Below are positions 7,840 through 15,493 of a DNA stretch of 64,000 nt, piece after piece. Below the pieces are notes generated by a model. That model made no database searches. It was not told the origin of the DNA and worked only from the letters and a program-made list of their open reading frames with translations. The stretch spans positions 1,302,001 to 1,366,000 of the forward strand of contig NZ_CP061725.1 of NCBI RefSeq assembly GCF_014764405.1. Reading direction: 5' to 3'. Both the position numbers and the translations under genes were made by a program. Within the stretch, counting starts at the first letter, position 1. The number at the start of each line of letters is the position of its first letter. The stretch comes from Micromonospora craniellae. Its GTDB lineage: Bacteria > Actinomycetota > Actinomycetes > Mycobacteriales > Micromonosporaceae.

Positions 7840-9022
7840 CTGCCCGGCAGCGCGGCGCGGCCGGCGGTGAGGGCGGCGACGCGTTCGTCCAGCAGGGTGC
7901 CGTGTTGGCTGTCACCAAGCAGGGGACGGACGGCTCGGACCCGGTCGAGACCGACGCCGTACCAGTCGTTGTGCAGGGCGTCGACGGCCTGGTTGAGGTA
8001 GTCGGCGGCCTTGTCGCCGTCTTGGCCTTGGGCGGTGGCGAGGTCGGCGAGTACGACACTGCGCTGCTTGGCGCCAGTGGCCGTGAGCGCGGCAAGTGCC
8101 TGGTTGAGCTGGCCGGCGGCTTCGCTGTGGTCGCCGCCAGCGAGGGCTGCGTATCCCGCGAACGAGTGCAGACGGCCGTTGTCGTAGAAGTCGAGCCATT
8201 CGGGCGGGGTGTCGTCACCGTCGACCGCGCCTGCGGCGAGGTCGATGTGGCGGCGGCTCGCGGCGGCGCCTCCGGCACGCGCCTCGACCTCCGAGGCGAC
8301 GCAATGCAGCCATGACCGGACCATGGGGCTGACGCCGTGCCAGGTGTGCTGGAGGGCAGCGTCGATCAGCGGCCGGGCGTTGGCCGGCCGGTGGCCGAAG
8401 GCGGGAACGAAGGCCATGTGGCCGAGAACAGCAGCGGCCAGGGCGTGGTCACCGGCCTCGCGGGTCGCAGCGAGGGCGACGTCAAAGCAACGTTCGGCGA
8501 CGGCGGGTTGGCTGAGATCGAAGAAGGCGAGCCGAGCGGTGAGCAGCGCGGACTCCGCGAGGGCGGAGGCGAGGCTGGTTCGGCTGCTACCGGTCGCAGC
8601 GCGCAGAAGCCCGACGCCGAGCTGGGTGTGGGCGTAGGCAGCCTCGTAGAGCGGCCGGGCCGGACTGGTCCAGTACAGCTCCCGCTGGCACCGCACGATC
8701 TGCTGGTACGAGTCGGGGTCGATGGTCTTGCCGTCGGCGTGTGCGGCTTTCGGGTCGAGGGACAGCAGGGGTGCGACCAGGGGCAGCATGCTGGCACCGA
8801 CGAGTGCGCGGAGCACCGACGCACGGTCCCAACCGTTACCGTTGTCGTCTGCAGTGAGCATGTCCCATAACCTCCTGAACTCGTGCAGATTTTCGGTGTC
8901 CGGGCGTACGGCCAGCTCGTCGGAAGTGAGTAGGCCGAGGTCGCTGGCCGGCTTCCCGAAGATCGCGACCAGGTGTTTGCGGTACCGGGGGTCTGGCCAC
9001 CGCTCGCCGATCTCCCACCGCC

Positions 9023-9026
9023 GGAC
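9023..9026. repeat. Target-site duplication GGAC, left copy
   Basis: GGAC at 9023-9026 is repeated at 10602-10605, flanking the IS3-family element. Collapsing the two copies restores the split regulator's reading frame. Confidence 0.75.
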
Positions 9027-9106
9027 CCTCCCTGTCACGCTGATGTGAGACAGCCCGTCTACCAGGGGATACTCTTCCTGGACGGCCCTGAGGAGAGCAC
9101 ATCAGC

Positions 9107-9538
9107 ATGACGTCGAAGCCCCATGAGAGTCTGGATCCGGACGCCCGGCCCCAGCGGCGGACATTCACCGCGGAGTTCAAGGCGAGGATTCTGGACGAGT
9201 ACGAGTCGGCGCCGGACGCGGCGGCTCGCGGGGCGATTCTGCGCCGGGAACGGCTGTACGGTTCACACCTTCTCGACTGGCGCAAGGCGCGGGATGCCGG
9301 AGCCGCGGCCGGCCTGACGGACCGGCGGCAATCGGCTGCGCGGGCGGCGAAGAAGGCCGAGAACGCTGAACTTTCCCGTCTTCAGCGGGAGAACGCCCGC
9401 CTGCAGGCCGAGTTGAACAAGACCCAGACCGCGTTGTCGATCATGGGAAAAGCTCACGCGCTCTTGGAACTGCTCTCCGAGAGCGCGGATGCCGTGGCGA
9501 TGCCGAACTCGTCCTCGCCGAGGCGCAGGCGGCGCTGA
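9107..9538 (+). CDS. IS3-family transposase OrfA
   Basis: A 143-residue DNA-binding subunit. A basic HTH_Tnp_1-type domain (RRTFTAEFKARILDEYESA, GAILRRERLYGSHLLDWR) recognises the IS ends. It is followed by a leucine-zipper-like coiled coil (residues about 85-115: LSRLQRENARLQAELNKTQ), typical of IS3 OrfA, for multimerisation. The ATG at 9107 has GAGGAGAG upstream. The frame closes at 9538, just before the OrfB start, and orfB lies in the -1 frame. This fits production of a fused OrfAB transposase by frameshifting, with GGGAAAAGC at 9445-9453 as a candidate slip site. Confidence 0.9.
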   Translation: MTSKPHESLDPDARPQRRTFTAEFKARILDEYESAPDAAARGAILRRERLYGSHLLDWRKARDAGAAAGLTDRRQSAARAAKKAENAELSRLQRENARLQAELNKTQTALSIMGKAHALLELLSESADAVAMPNSSSPRRRRR

Positions 9539-9543
9539 CGCCG

Positions 9544-10560
9544 TTGTGGGGCATCGCGCCCGCGTGCCGGCTGACCGGCCTGTCCAGGGCGACGCTGTAT
9601 CGCCGTAGTGCCCCGCCGCTGGTCTCCCGGCCACGGGCGCCGCGTAAGCCGCCGCCGTCCGCGCTGACCGAGCCTGAACGCCGGCAGGTCCTGGACCTGC
9701 TCAACAGCCCGCCATACGTGGATCTGGCCCCGGCGCAGGTGTGGGCCCGCGAACTCGACGAGGGCCGCTGGTGGTGCTCGGAGTCCACGATGTACCGGAT
9801 TCTGCGGGCCGCCGGGCAGACCGGCGAACGCCGCAGCCAGGCCACCCATCCGGCCCGGACCAAACCCGAACTGGTCGCCGACGCCGCGAATCAGGTGTGG
9901 TCGTGGGACATCACGAAGCTGCGCGGCCCGGTCAAGGGCGTCTGGTTCCACCTTTACACGGTGATCGACATCTGGTCCCGCTACGTCGTCGGGCACATGG
10001 TCGCCGCCCACGAGGACGGCCAACTCGCCGAAGCGCTGATCGCCGACGCCGCCGCCCGCGAACGCGTGAACCCCGATCAGCTGACCGTGCACGCCGACCG
10101 CGGCGCCGCGATGACCAGCAAGACCGTCACCCAGCTGCTGACCGATCTCAAAATCGGCCGCAGCCACAGCCGGCCCAAGACCTCCAACGACAACCCGTAC
10201 ATCGAGGCCAGCTTCAAGACACTCAAGTACGACCCCACGTTCCCAGAGCGGTTCGGATCGATCCAGCACGCCCGACAGCACTGCGAAGCGTTCTACAGCT
10301 ACTACAACCACGAACACCGGCACTCCGGGATCGGCCTGCACACCCCGGCATCGGTCCACCACGGCACCGCCGGACAGATCCGTGAACAGCGGCAACGCAC
10401 CCTCGACGCCGCCTGGGCCGCACATCCCGAACGGTTCGGACGCCGCCGTCCCCAACCACCCCGGCTACCGGACCGGGCATGGATCAACAAACCCGACAAC
10501 AGCCACCCGGAACAGGCCGTGACCTCGGCCGGAGCCCCTCTTCCACCAGCACAAAGCTAA
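9544..10560 (+). CDS. IS3-family transposase OrfB (DDE integrase domain)
   Basis: Catalytic part of the IS3 transposase, 338 residues from TTG 9544. The frame is open further upstream (…LAEAQAALTPLW), as expected when it is translated as an OrfAB fusion. An HTH_21-like segment (LTGLSRATLYRR) leads into an rve domain. The DDE triad is visible: Asp in WSWDITKLRG, Asp in TVHADRGAAM, and Glu in NPYIEASFKTLK about 35 residues later. The C-terminal HSGIGLHTPASVHHG block is typical. No stop or frameshift is seen, so the element may be active. Confidence 0.92.
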   Translation: MWGIAPACRLTGLSRATLYRRSAPPLVSRPRAPRKPPPSALTEPERRQVLDLLNSPPYVDLAPAQVWARELDEGRWWCSESTMYRILRAAGQTGERRSQATHPARTKPELVADAANQVWSWDITKLRGPVKGVWFHLYTVIDIWSRYVVGHMVAAHEDGQLAEALIADAAARERVNPDQLTVHADRGAAMTSKTVTQLLTDLKIGRSHSRPKTSNDNPYIEASFKTLKYDPTFPERFGSIQHARQHCEAFYSYYNHEHRHSGIGLHTPASVHHGTAGQIREQRQRTLDAAWAAHPERFGRRRPQPPRLPDRAWINKPDNSHPEQAVTSAGAPLPPAQS

Positions 10561-10601
10561 ACAAAATCAAGAAATTGTCTCAGTTGACTTGACAGGTTCC
10601 G

Positions 10602-10605
10602 GGAC
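10602..10605. repeat. Target-site duplication GGAC, right copy
   Basis: Second copy of the 4-bp sequence flanking the IS3 element; see 9023-9026. Confidence 0.75.
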
Positions 10606-10749
10606 GGTGTTGGCGTTGAGTCCGGTGTCGGTCTCTCCAGCGCGGCTCATCTCGGTGCGAATGCGTTCGGTCACCTCCTCGTAGGACCAGCCGCGTTGGA
10701 GTCTTTCCCACGCTAGCCGTCGGTTCGAGGGGTAGCGCCGTCCCGCCAT

Positions 10750-11233
10750 CGCGCACCTCCGGGCATCGCCTGTCGACATCGATCACGCTAGCCAGTCCGG
10801 CTACCCGTCGTCACCACGTGGTTGCGATTGGACGGGTAGTGGACGGTACCGGTCTGCTGCCGTGGACGGTTCGCTATTGCCGAACATCGAAGCCGCCTGC
10901 TCCGGGCTGGCCTCGGTGGTCGCCGACCAGTCCCGTCAAAGGCATGAGGTTCATGGTGGACATGTCGCACCGACCCGACAACGCGTCGCCCCGACCGGAC
11001 CCGATTGCCACGACGGCGGTCGGCTTCGGTGCCGTGAGGTTGACTCCGCGCCCGCGTACTGCCAACGAGGCTGCGCAGGCGAGTGACCGGCGAGATTTTC
11101 CCACTCGCCGCCTCCCGGTTGCGGGCCCGCCAGGCTCCCGGCGGGCCCGCCACACCGGCAGCCGACGTCGCACGCCCGACCGCCGGCCACACCAGCCCGA
11201 GCACGGTACGGCGCACGTGGGGGCACAGCGGCG
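10750..11233. other. 480-base stretch with no recognised gene
   Basis: This stretch lies upstream of the disrupted regulator (promoter side) and of the Trp-like cassette. Only Arg/Pro-rich frames without family resemblance are present. It probably contains divergent promoters for the regulator and the cassette. Confidence 0.45.
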
Positions 11234-11416
11234 ATGACTCTTTACATCTCCCGCCATGCCACGGCAACGACTGCCAACAACTCCACCCGACCGGTCCGTT
11301 CTGAACCCGTGCTCACGGCCGAGCGACTCGACCTCCCTCGCATCGACCCGCCCCTGTTCAACCACGTCTGGCAGCGACTTTTCGAGCAGACCATGCGAAA
11401 GGAAGAGCAACGATGA
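11234..11416 (+). CDS. Small hypothetical protein preceding the Trp-like cassette
   Basis: A 60-residue frame not recognised as any family. The second half (VLTAERLDLPRIDPPLFNHV, then WQRLFEQTMRKEEQR) looks like a real amphipathic protein end rather than a random high-GC frame. Its stop TGA overlaps the ATG of the next frame (11413) in an ATGA arrangement, as in the genes downstream. It could be the tail of a gene whose front was lost. Low confidence. Confidence 0.3.
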   Translation: MTLYISRHATATTANNSTRPVRSEPVLTAERLDLPRIDPPLFNHVWQRLFEQTMRKEEQR

Positions 11417-11574
11417 TGTCTCGGGCCCTTGTCACCGGTGCCGCCGGATTCATCGGCTTGCACCTCGCCGCCCGGCCGGGCGTACGGCTGCCACGCCGCA
11501 CCCGCGGCGAGTCCCGGCCCGAGCTGTGCGGTGCTCGCCGGAACGGTATGTCGGCCTCGTGGTGGTCGGCGTGA
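11413..11574 (+). pseudogene. Remnant: N-terminus of an NAD-dependent epimerase/dehydratase
   Basis: A 53-residue frame starting MMSRALVTGAAGFIGLHLAA. This is the first strand and GxxGxxG glycine loop of an extended-SDR sugar epimerase, after which the sequence loses all resemblance. Intact relatives are about 300 residues, so only the first 20 or so codons survive. A Shine-Dalgarno-like GAAAGGAAGAG lies just upstream. The stop overlaps the GTG of the TrpD-like gene as GTGA, so ribosomes translating the remnant may deliver translation to that gene. It is best read as a deletion scar that now serves as a leader. Confidence 0.6.
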
Positions 11575-12584
11575 GAGCCCGACAGGTCGCCGCCCCGACC
11601 GGCCCATGGTCCCCGGACGTTCTGCACACGCTCCTACGGGACGCCTCACCGTCGGCAGATGAGCGATGGCGACGCTGGTGCGCTGACCTGCTCCTCGCGG
11701 ATCGCCTCGGTCCGGCGGAGCTGTCCGAGTGGTGGAAGGTGATCACCGAGTTCGACGAGGTGCTGGGTGGCTACGCCGAGCAGCCGCTGGACGTGCCCGA
11801 AGGCTCCGTCGTCGTGGCGGGCAGCGGCAAGGAGCAGTTCAAGACCTTCAACGTCAGCACCGCCGCCGCGGTCCTCGCCGCCGCCAGCGGCACGTCTGTG
11901 GTCAAAGGGATCTCGCGATCGGTGTCAGCGGTTTCTGGAGCCGCCGACATCCTGGATGTGCTGGACATCCGTGCCGTCGACCGGCCGGAAGCCATTCCCG
12001 AGATGCTGGCTCGATTCGGGATCGCCTTCGTCTCGTACCCCCTGTTCTGCCCGCGCTACGCGGCTCGATACGACGGCGTCTTCGGTGCCTTGAATCCGGC
12101 GAGCTTCTTCATGCCGATCGCCACCATCTGCGTGCACGCCAGGGGGTACGTGTTGGGCCTGGCGCACCGAGACGTCACCCTCGCCGCAGCAGCTCTCCTG
12201 AGGATCAGGCCGGATCTCACCACAGGCGTCGTCGCGTCCACGGAGCTGTCCCCCGGCGAAATGATTGACGAGGACGGTGACGTCGGTACCAGAAGGCTGG
12301 CGCGTCTCGCCGACGGACTCATCACCTGCGGAATCCGCCAGGGACAAGATCCGGCCCAATCCTGGCGTCACGCGGTTGCCCACCGGCCCACTCACCGTGG
12401 TAACGCCGCACTCGTGGTCTCCGCGCTAAAGCCCGGAGACGACACGCCCGTCACCGCACTGGTCGAGCTGAACGCCGCCCTCGTCGTCGCAGCGAGCGGG
12501 ACAGACATCGACGAGGCGGTCGACCTGGTCCGCCATGCTCGCCAAGCTGGGCACGCCATCCGCCTGCTGAGCACGCTCACCTGA
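11571..12584 (+). CDS. TrpD-like protein (anthranilate phosphoribosyltransferase homologue)
   Basis: A 337-residue member of glycosyltransferase family 3 (TrpD type), which normally joins PRPP to anthranilate. A helical N-terminal domain (WSPDVLHTLLRDASPSADER...) precedes the PRPP-binding core. GSGKEQFKTFNVSTAAAVLA aligns with the TrpD GTGGDxxxTFNISTA loop, and KGISRSVSAVSGAADILDVL with KHGNRSxSSxSGSADxLexL. The C-terminus (ELNAALVVAASG...) also fits. The glycine loop is changed (GTGGD to GSGKE), and His-Gly-Asn of the second motif is Gly-Ile-Ser, so substrate or catalysis probably differs from true TrpD. There are no other trp biosynthesis genes here. The GTG start overlaps the upstream stop. 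It probably acts in a specialised pathway rather than tryptophan synthesis. Confidence 0.8.
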   Translation: MRARQVAAPTGPWSPDVLHTLLRDASPSADERWRRWCADLLLADRLGPAELSEWWKVITEFDEVLGGYAEQPLDVPEGSVVVAGSGKEQFKTFNVSTAAAVLAAASGTSVVKGISRSVSAVSGAADILDVLDIRAVDRPEAIPEMLARFGIAFVSYPLFCPRYAARYDGVFGALNPASFFMPIATICVHARGYVLGLAHRDVTLAAAALLRIRPDLTTGVVASTELSPGEMIDEDGDVGTRRLARLADGLITCGIRQGQDPAQSWRHAVAHRPTHRGNAALVVSALKPGDDTPVTALVELNAALVVAASGTDIDEAVDLVRHARQAGHAIRLLSTLT

Positions 12585-12598
12585 TCGAAGGAGCCGCC

Positions 12599-13591
12599 AT
12601 GCCCGCCATGTCTATCGACGCCGAATCAGCAGCAATCCTGACCGAACGGCTTGGACCGACCGCTGTCCGGTTCACCCACACCGACGACGCACTGTGGGTC
12701 TTGCACCCCGACCGACGCGAGTCGTTGGCGATCGTGACGGGCTTCGGCCCGACGAATGCACCGACCGCCGGCACCTTGTCGGTCATGCTCGGCGCGGTCG
12801 AGTTGCAGCGACACCTCGGTGTGCCGATGACGGTCGTCATCTCCGACCTCGGGGCGTGGAACTCCCGCAACGTTTCATGGTCGGCTCTGGTGCGGGTTCG
12901 CGACCAGATGCTGGCGTTCCTTGTCGAGCTCGGCCTGGGTCCGCACAAAGCCGAGCTGCGGTCCCACCTTGAGCACGACAACCTCGTGCGTGCCGGTCGG
13001 ATCGCCCGTTATCTGTCCCGGGCTGACTTCCAGGAGCACCGTGAGAGCCTTCTGGAGCTTTACGCCGAGCACGGCTTGCTCGGCAGCGAGACCGGCGTGG
13101 TGGTCGACTCGCTGTACACGGTCGCTGACGTGCTCGGCCCCTTCGACAACGGCGCCAGCAACGTCCTCATGGTGTCGGGTATGGAGGAGGCGTACTTCAC
13201 GGACCTTGCCCGCCTGGTGCTACAACGACAAGCGGACGCCGGTGAGCTGAGCCTCGGCTGGAGCGGTCGGATCGGCGGCCTGTACTTCCGGGTCCTCGAA
13301 GGGCTTGCCGGCTACCCCAAGATGTCCAAGAGCATCCCCGCGTCGAGCATTCACCTCAACATGACCCAGGCCGAGATCACCGACCGGGTGATGGACGACG
13401 AGGAGTCGTCGCAGGCCGCATTGCTGTCGGCGATCGAACTCAGCAGCGGCTGGGACGCCGTGGATGTCGCCCGCGCCCGCGAGGCGTTCGCAGACCGCGT
13501 CCTGCGTCCGGACAGTTGGCGCCAGGCTCGACGAGAGTTCTGCCGCTCATTCGCCCAATTCGCGGTGTTGTGGCAGCGATGCGCTCGGTGA
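12599..13591 (+). CDS. TrpRS-like class I aminoacyl-tRNA synthetase homologue
   Basis: A 330-residue Rossmann-fold protein of the tryptophanyl/tyrosyl-tRNA synthetase family, closer in feel to archaeal/eukaryotic TrpRS than to bacterial TrpS. Evidence: KMSKSIPASSIHL at residues 241-253, and VSGMEEAYFTDLAR in place of the usual DQDPYF-type helix. The HIGH signature is replaced: GPTNAPTAGTL at 50-60 puts Thr-Ala-Gly-Thr where His-x-Gly-His should be, while KMSKS is intact. It may activate an amino acid or analogue for biosynthesis, act as a sensor, or be non-catalytic; true tRNA charging is doubtful. A good RBS (AAGGAG) precedes ATG 12599. It is followed by the SDR gene with a 13-base overlap. 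Confidence 0.78.
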   Translation: MPAMSIDAESAAILTERLGPTAVRFTHTDDALWVLHPDRRESLAIVTGFGPTNAPTAGTLSVMLGAVELQRHLGVPMTVVISDLGAWNSRNVSWSALVRVRDQMLAFLVELGLGPHKAELRSHLEHDNLVRAGRIARYLSRADFQEHRESLLELYAEHGLLGSETGVVVDSLYTVADVLGPFDNGASNVLMVSGMEEAYFTDLARLVLQRQADAGELSLGWSGRIGGLYFRVLEGLAGYPKMSKSIPASSIHLNMTQAEITDRVMDDEESSQAALLSAIELSSGWDAVDVARAREAFADRVLRPDSWRQARREFCRSFAQFAVLWQRCAR

Positions 13592-14466
13592 GCCCGGTCC
13601 TCGTCCTCCTCGGTGCGTCGGGGCGCCTGGGCCGTGCCGTCCAGCCGCTGGCCGTCGCCGCCGGATTCCACGTCGTTGCGGTCGCACGGACGCCGCCGGC
13701 TGCCCCGAGATCGGGCAGCACTCAGTGGGTTGGCGCAGACTTGACGGTCGTCCGGGACCGCGCCCGAGTTGCCGCCGCCGTTACAAACCGGACCGCCTCA
13801 TCCGGTCCTATCTACGTCGTGGACGTCGTTCTCGACCGTAGCGGGGTAGACGCCATGCGCCGCAGCATCCGAGGCGCGACCGAAGGCGTGCTGCAGCTAC
13901 GAACCGAGTTTCGCGCCGCTGGCCGGGAAACGACGCTCATCGCCGCGAGTACGACCGCTGTGCTCGCTCCCGGGCTGTATCAGACGCCGTACGGGCTCGC
14001 GAAGCGCAGGCAGGTCGTCACCTATGCCCGCTCCGGCGTCGCGGGCGCGGCGCTACTGCTCCCCCAACTCGGCCCGGAAACGGGCACCGCATCGAAACCT
14101 CAACCGACCTGGTCCTTCGAGCAGGCCGCTCAAGCATTGGTCAGCGCCGTGTCGGCCGCACCGCACCACGGCTTCACAGTGCGTGTGCCCGCCCTCGCCG
14201 CCGACGTCAGGAGCAGCCACGTGGCTATCAACGACAGCACACTCCTGGCCCATCTCCACAGTCTTGTTCTCGACCGCGACTCCATGCTCGCCCATCGAGC
14301 AGCAGCCCGGGGCCGGCTGGGCTGGACTCCCGAGCGACTGCGGCTCCGCTTCGATCATCACCACGCACCGGCGGAACTGGTACGCCGATTCGCCAAGCGA
14401 TACCACCTTGCCGTCGTCGATGAGCGGTCCGGCTGCGGTCCTATCCCCTGGGGGAGTCATGATTGA
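13579..14466 (+). CDS. NAD(P)-binding SDR-family oxidoreductase
   Basis: A 295-residue short-chain dehydrogenase/reductase of extended, epimerase-like type. The N-terminal VLVLLGASGRLGRAVQPLA carries the GxxGxxG cofactor loop, and TPYGLAKRRQV supplies the YxxxK catalytic pair near residues 155-159. The C-terminal part is variable and His/Arg-rich. The ATG at 13579 is chosen because it lies directly before the Rossmann strand and overlaps the TrpRS-like stop by 13 bases. The FAD oxidoreductase start overlaps its end by 8 bases. This tight coupling implies one pathway with its neighbours; the substrate is unknown. Confidence 0.8.
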   Translation: MRSVSPVLVLLGASGRLGRAVQPLAVAAGFHVVAVARTPPAAPRSGSTQWVGADLTVVRDRARVAAAVTNRTASSGPIYVVDVVLDRSGVDAMRRSIRGATEGVLQLRTEFRAAGRETTLIAASTTAVLAPGLYQTPYGLAKRRQVVTYARSGVAGAALLLPQLGPETGTASKPQPTWSFEQAAQALVSAVSAAPHHGFTVRVPALAADVRSSHVAINDSTLLAHLHSLVLDRDSMLAHRAAARGRLGWTPERLRLRFDHHHAPAELVRRFAKRYHLAVVDERSGCGPIPWGSHD

Positions 14467-15478
14467 CGACAGCGTCGATGTCCTTGTCATCGGGTCGGGG
14501 CTGTGTGGCCTCACCATCGCCGTCACCGCCGCGCGGCACGGGCTGCGCGTTCGCTGCCTCAGCGACGGACGCCCCGGGGCCTCGCTGGCCAACTTCGGCC
14601 AGTTGCACTCCGGCGCCGTCTACGCCCCGGTGCTCCCCGCACTCAGCACAGCCTGTTGGGAGCAGCGGGACCGCTGGCACGACCTGGCCAGGCCCGCACG
14701 CTTCGGGAAGGCTCACGGACTGGCGCTGTTTCACTCCGCAGATGCCGCGCAGCGCTACCTGGACGCCTGGAGGCGGATCGGTATCGACGCCTTGGAGGTG
14801 GACCCGCGCGGCGCGGGAAGGTTCCCGTCGCCGGCAGCCGCCTTTCGCATCCCGGACTACAGCGTCGACATGTCGGTCCTCAACGCCGGCCTCGTCGATC
14901 TGGCACGGACCAGCGGCGTACCGGATGTGCAGCGGTATACCGCCGTCCTGCGTCGCGATCCGGAGAGCGGCCTCGTCTCGATCGCGCCTCCAGCGCCGCC
15001 GTCGCGGATGGTGGTGCTGGCCGCCGGCGGCGGCACACCGACCTTGCTGTCCAACGCCGGAATCCAGCACACCCTGCACAACCGTCGAATTGCCTGGGGC
15101 CGACAGCCCGGGCTTGCGGCAGAGGGTGTGACCTACTGGCTGGACGGCGATCTGCTCGCCATCAGTCCGGATCGTAGCGGCATCCGCGTGGGCTTGCCCA
15201 GCGTGAAGGGTGGATACGGCACAACGGCGGAAGAGCGTGCCCGACTACTGGAAGCGCTCGATCGACACCGTCTCCACCAGTCCCGCTCGGACCTCAGCCT
15301 GATCTGGGGGACCGTGTGCGAGCCAACCAGTTTGCTGGCTGACCCATCCAGCCTTGTCGTGGACCTCCGGCGACCTCCGGATGGGTGGACTCCCACTGGG
15401 AACCTGCTCGTCGCGCTGCCCGGCAAATGGACCACCGCCTGGCACTGCGCCGACCAGGTGGTCGACGCACTCGCCTGA
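14459..15478 (+). CDS. FAD-dependent oxidoreductase (DAO-type)
   Basis: A 339-residue flavoprotein of the D-amino-acid-oxidase/glycine-oxidase fold. The N-terminal dinucleotide site VLVIGSGLCGLTIAVTAA has GxGxxG, followed by RPGASLANFGQLHSGAVYAP, the substrate/FAD region of DAO enzymes. A second FAD contact is VVLAAGGGTPTLL near residue 190, and the C-terminal PTGNLLVALPGKWTTAWHCA block also fits. Probably oxidises an amine or hydroxyl group of a small molecule. The ATG at 14459 overlaps the SDR gene by 8 bases. It is the last gene of the cassette and converges on trpS with only 15 bases between. Confidence 0.83.
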   Translation: MIDDSVDVLVIGSGLCGLTIAVTAARHGLRVRCLSDGRPGASLANFGQLHSGAVYAPVLPALSTACWEQRDRWHDLARPARFGKAHGLALFHSADAAQRYLDAWRRIGIDALEVDPRGAGRFPSPAAAFRIPDYSVDMSVLNAGLVDLARTSGVPDVQRYTAVLRRDPESGLVSIAPPAPPSRMVVLAAGGGTPTLLSNAGIQHTLHNRRIAWGRQPGLAAEGVTYWLDGDLLAISPDRSGIRVGLPSVKGGYGTTAEERARLLEALDRHRLHQSRSDLSLIWGTVCEPTSLLADPSSLVVDLRRPPDGWTPTGNLLVALPGKWTTAWHCADQVVDALA

Positions 15479-15493
15479 CAGACGGGGCACGAG

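Larger units (their letters stand above)
9027..10601 (+). mobile_element. IS3-family insertion sequence (about 1575 bp)
   Basis: A complete-looking insertion sequence with overlapping-frame orfA/orfB transposase genes inserted in the XRE regulator. Ends are inferred from the GGAC duplication and frame restoration. Terminal repeats are weak: both ends carry CCTGTCA close to the outside (starting at 9031, and at 10596 on the other strand) and TGAGACA exactly 19 bases in from each proposed end. IS3 members duplicate 3-5 bp, consistent with 4 bp here. Exact ends may be off by a few bases because the repeats are imperfect and the ends lack the usual TG/CA termini. Confidence 0.85.
7836..10749 (-). 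pseudogene. XRE-type HTH regulator with TPR-like C-domain, split by an IS3 element
   Basis: The 5' part runs from ATG 10749 (RBS GGAGGTG just upstream) to about 10602: MAGRRYPSNRRLAWERLQRG, then WSYEEVTERI and ...GLNANTV. The 3' part runs from about 9022 to 7836 and begins RRWEIGERWPDPRYRKHLV. Removing 9023-10601 (the IS plus one GGAC target copy) joins ACC-GTC-CGG-CGG-TGG in frame (NTVRRWEIGER) and gives a 444-residue protein. That protein would have an N-terminal helix-turn-helix and a long helical, TPR-like sensor domain, the layout of many actinomycete XRE regulators. As it stands, the gene is disrupted between the recognition helix and the rest, so the regulator should be inactive. A GTG at 9038 could still give the C-terminal part. 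Confidence 0.88.

Noticed and set aside
9031..10596. Alternative IS3 ends at the shared CCTGTCA
   Set aside because: These ends leave unequal extra bases and no duplication; ends at 9027 and 10601 give a GGAC duplication and restore the reading frame.
10788..11267. Minus-strand 159-codon frame upstream of the Trp-like cassette
   Set aside because: Arg-rich with no family resemblance; overlaps equally unconvincing plus-strand frames.
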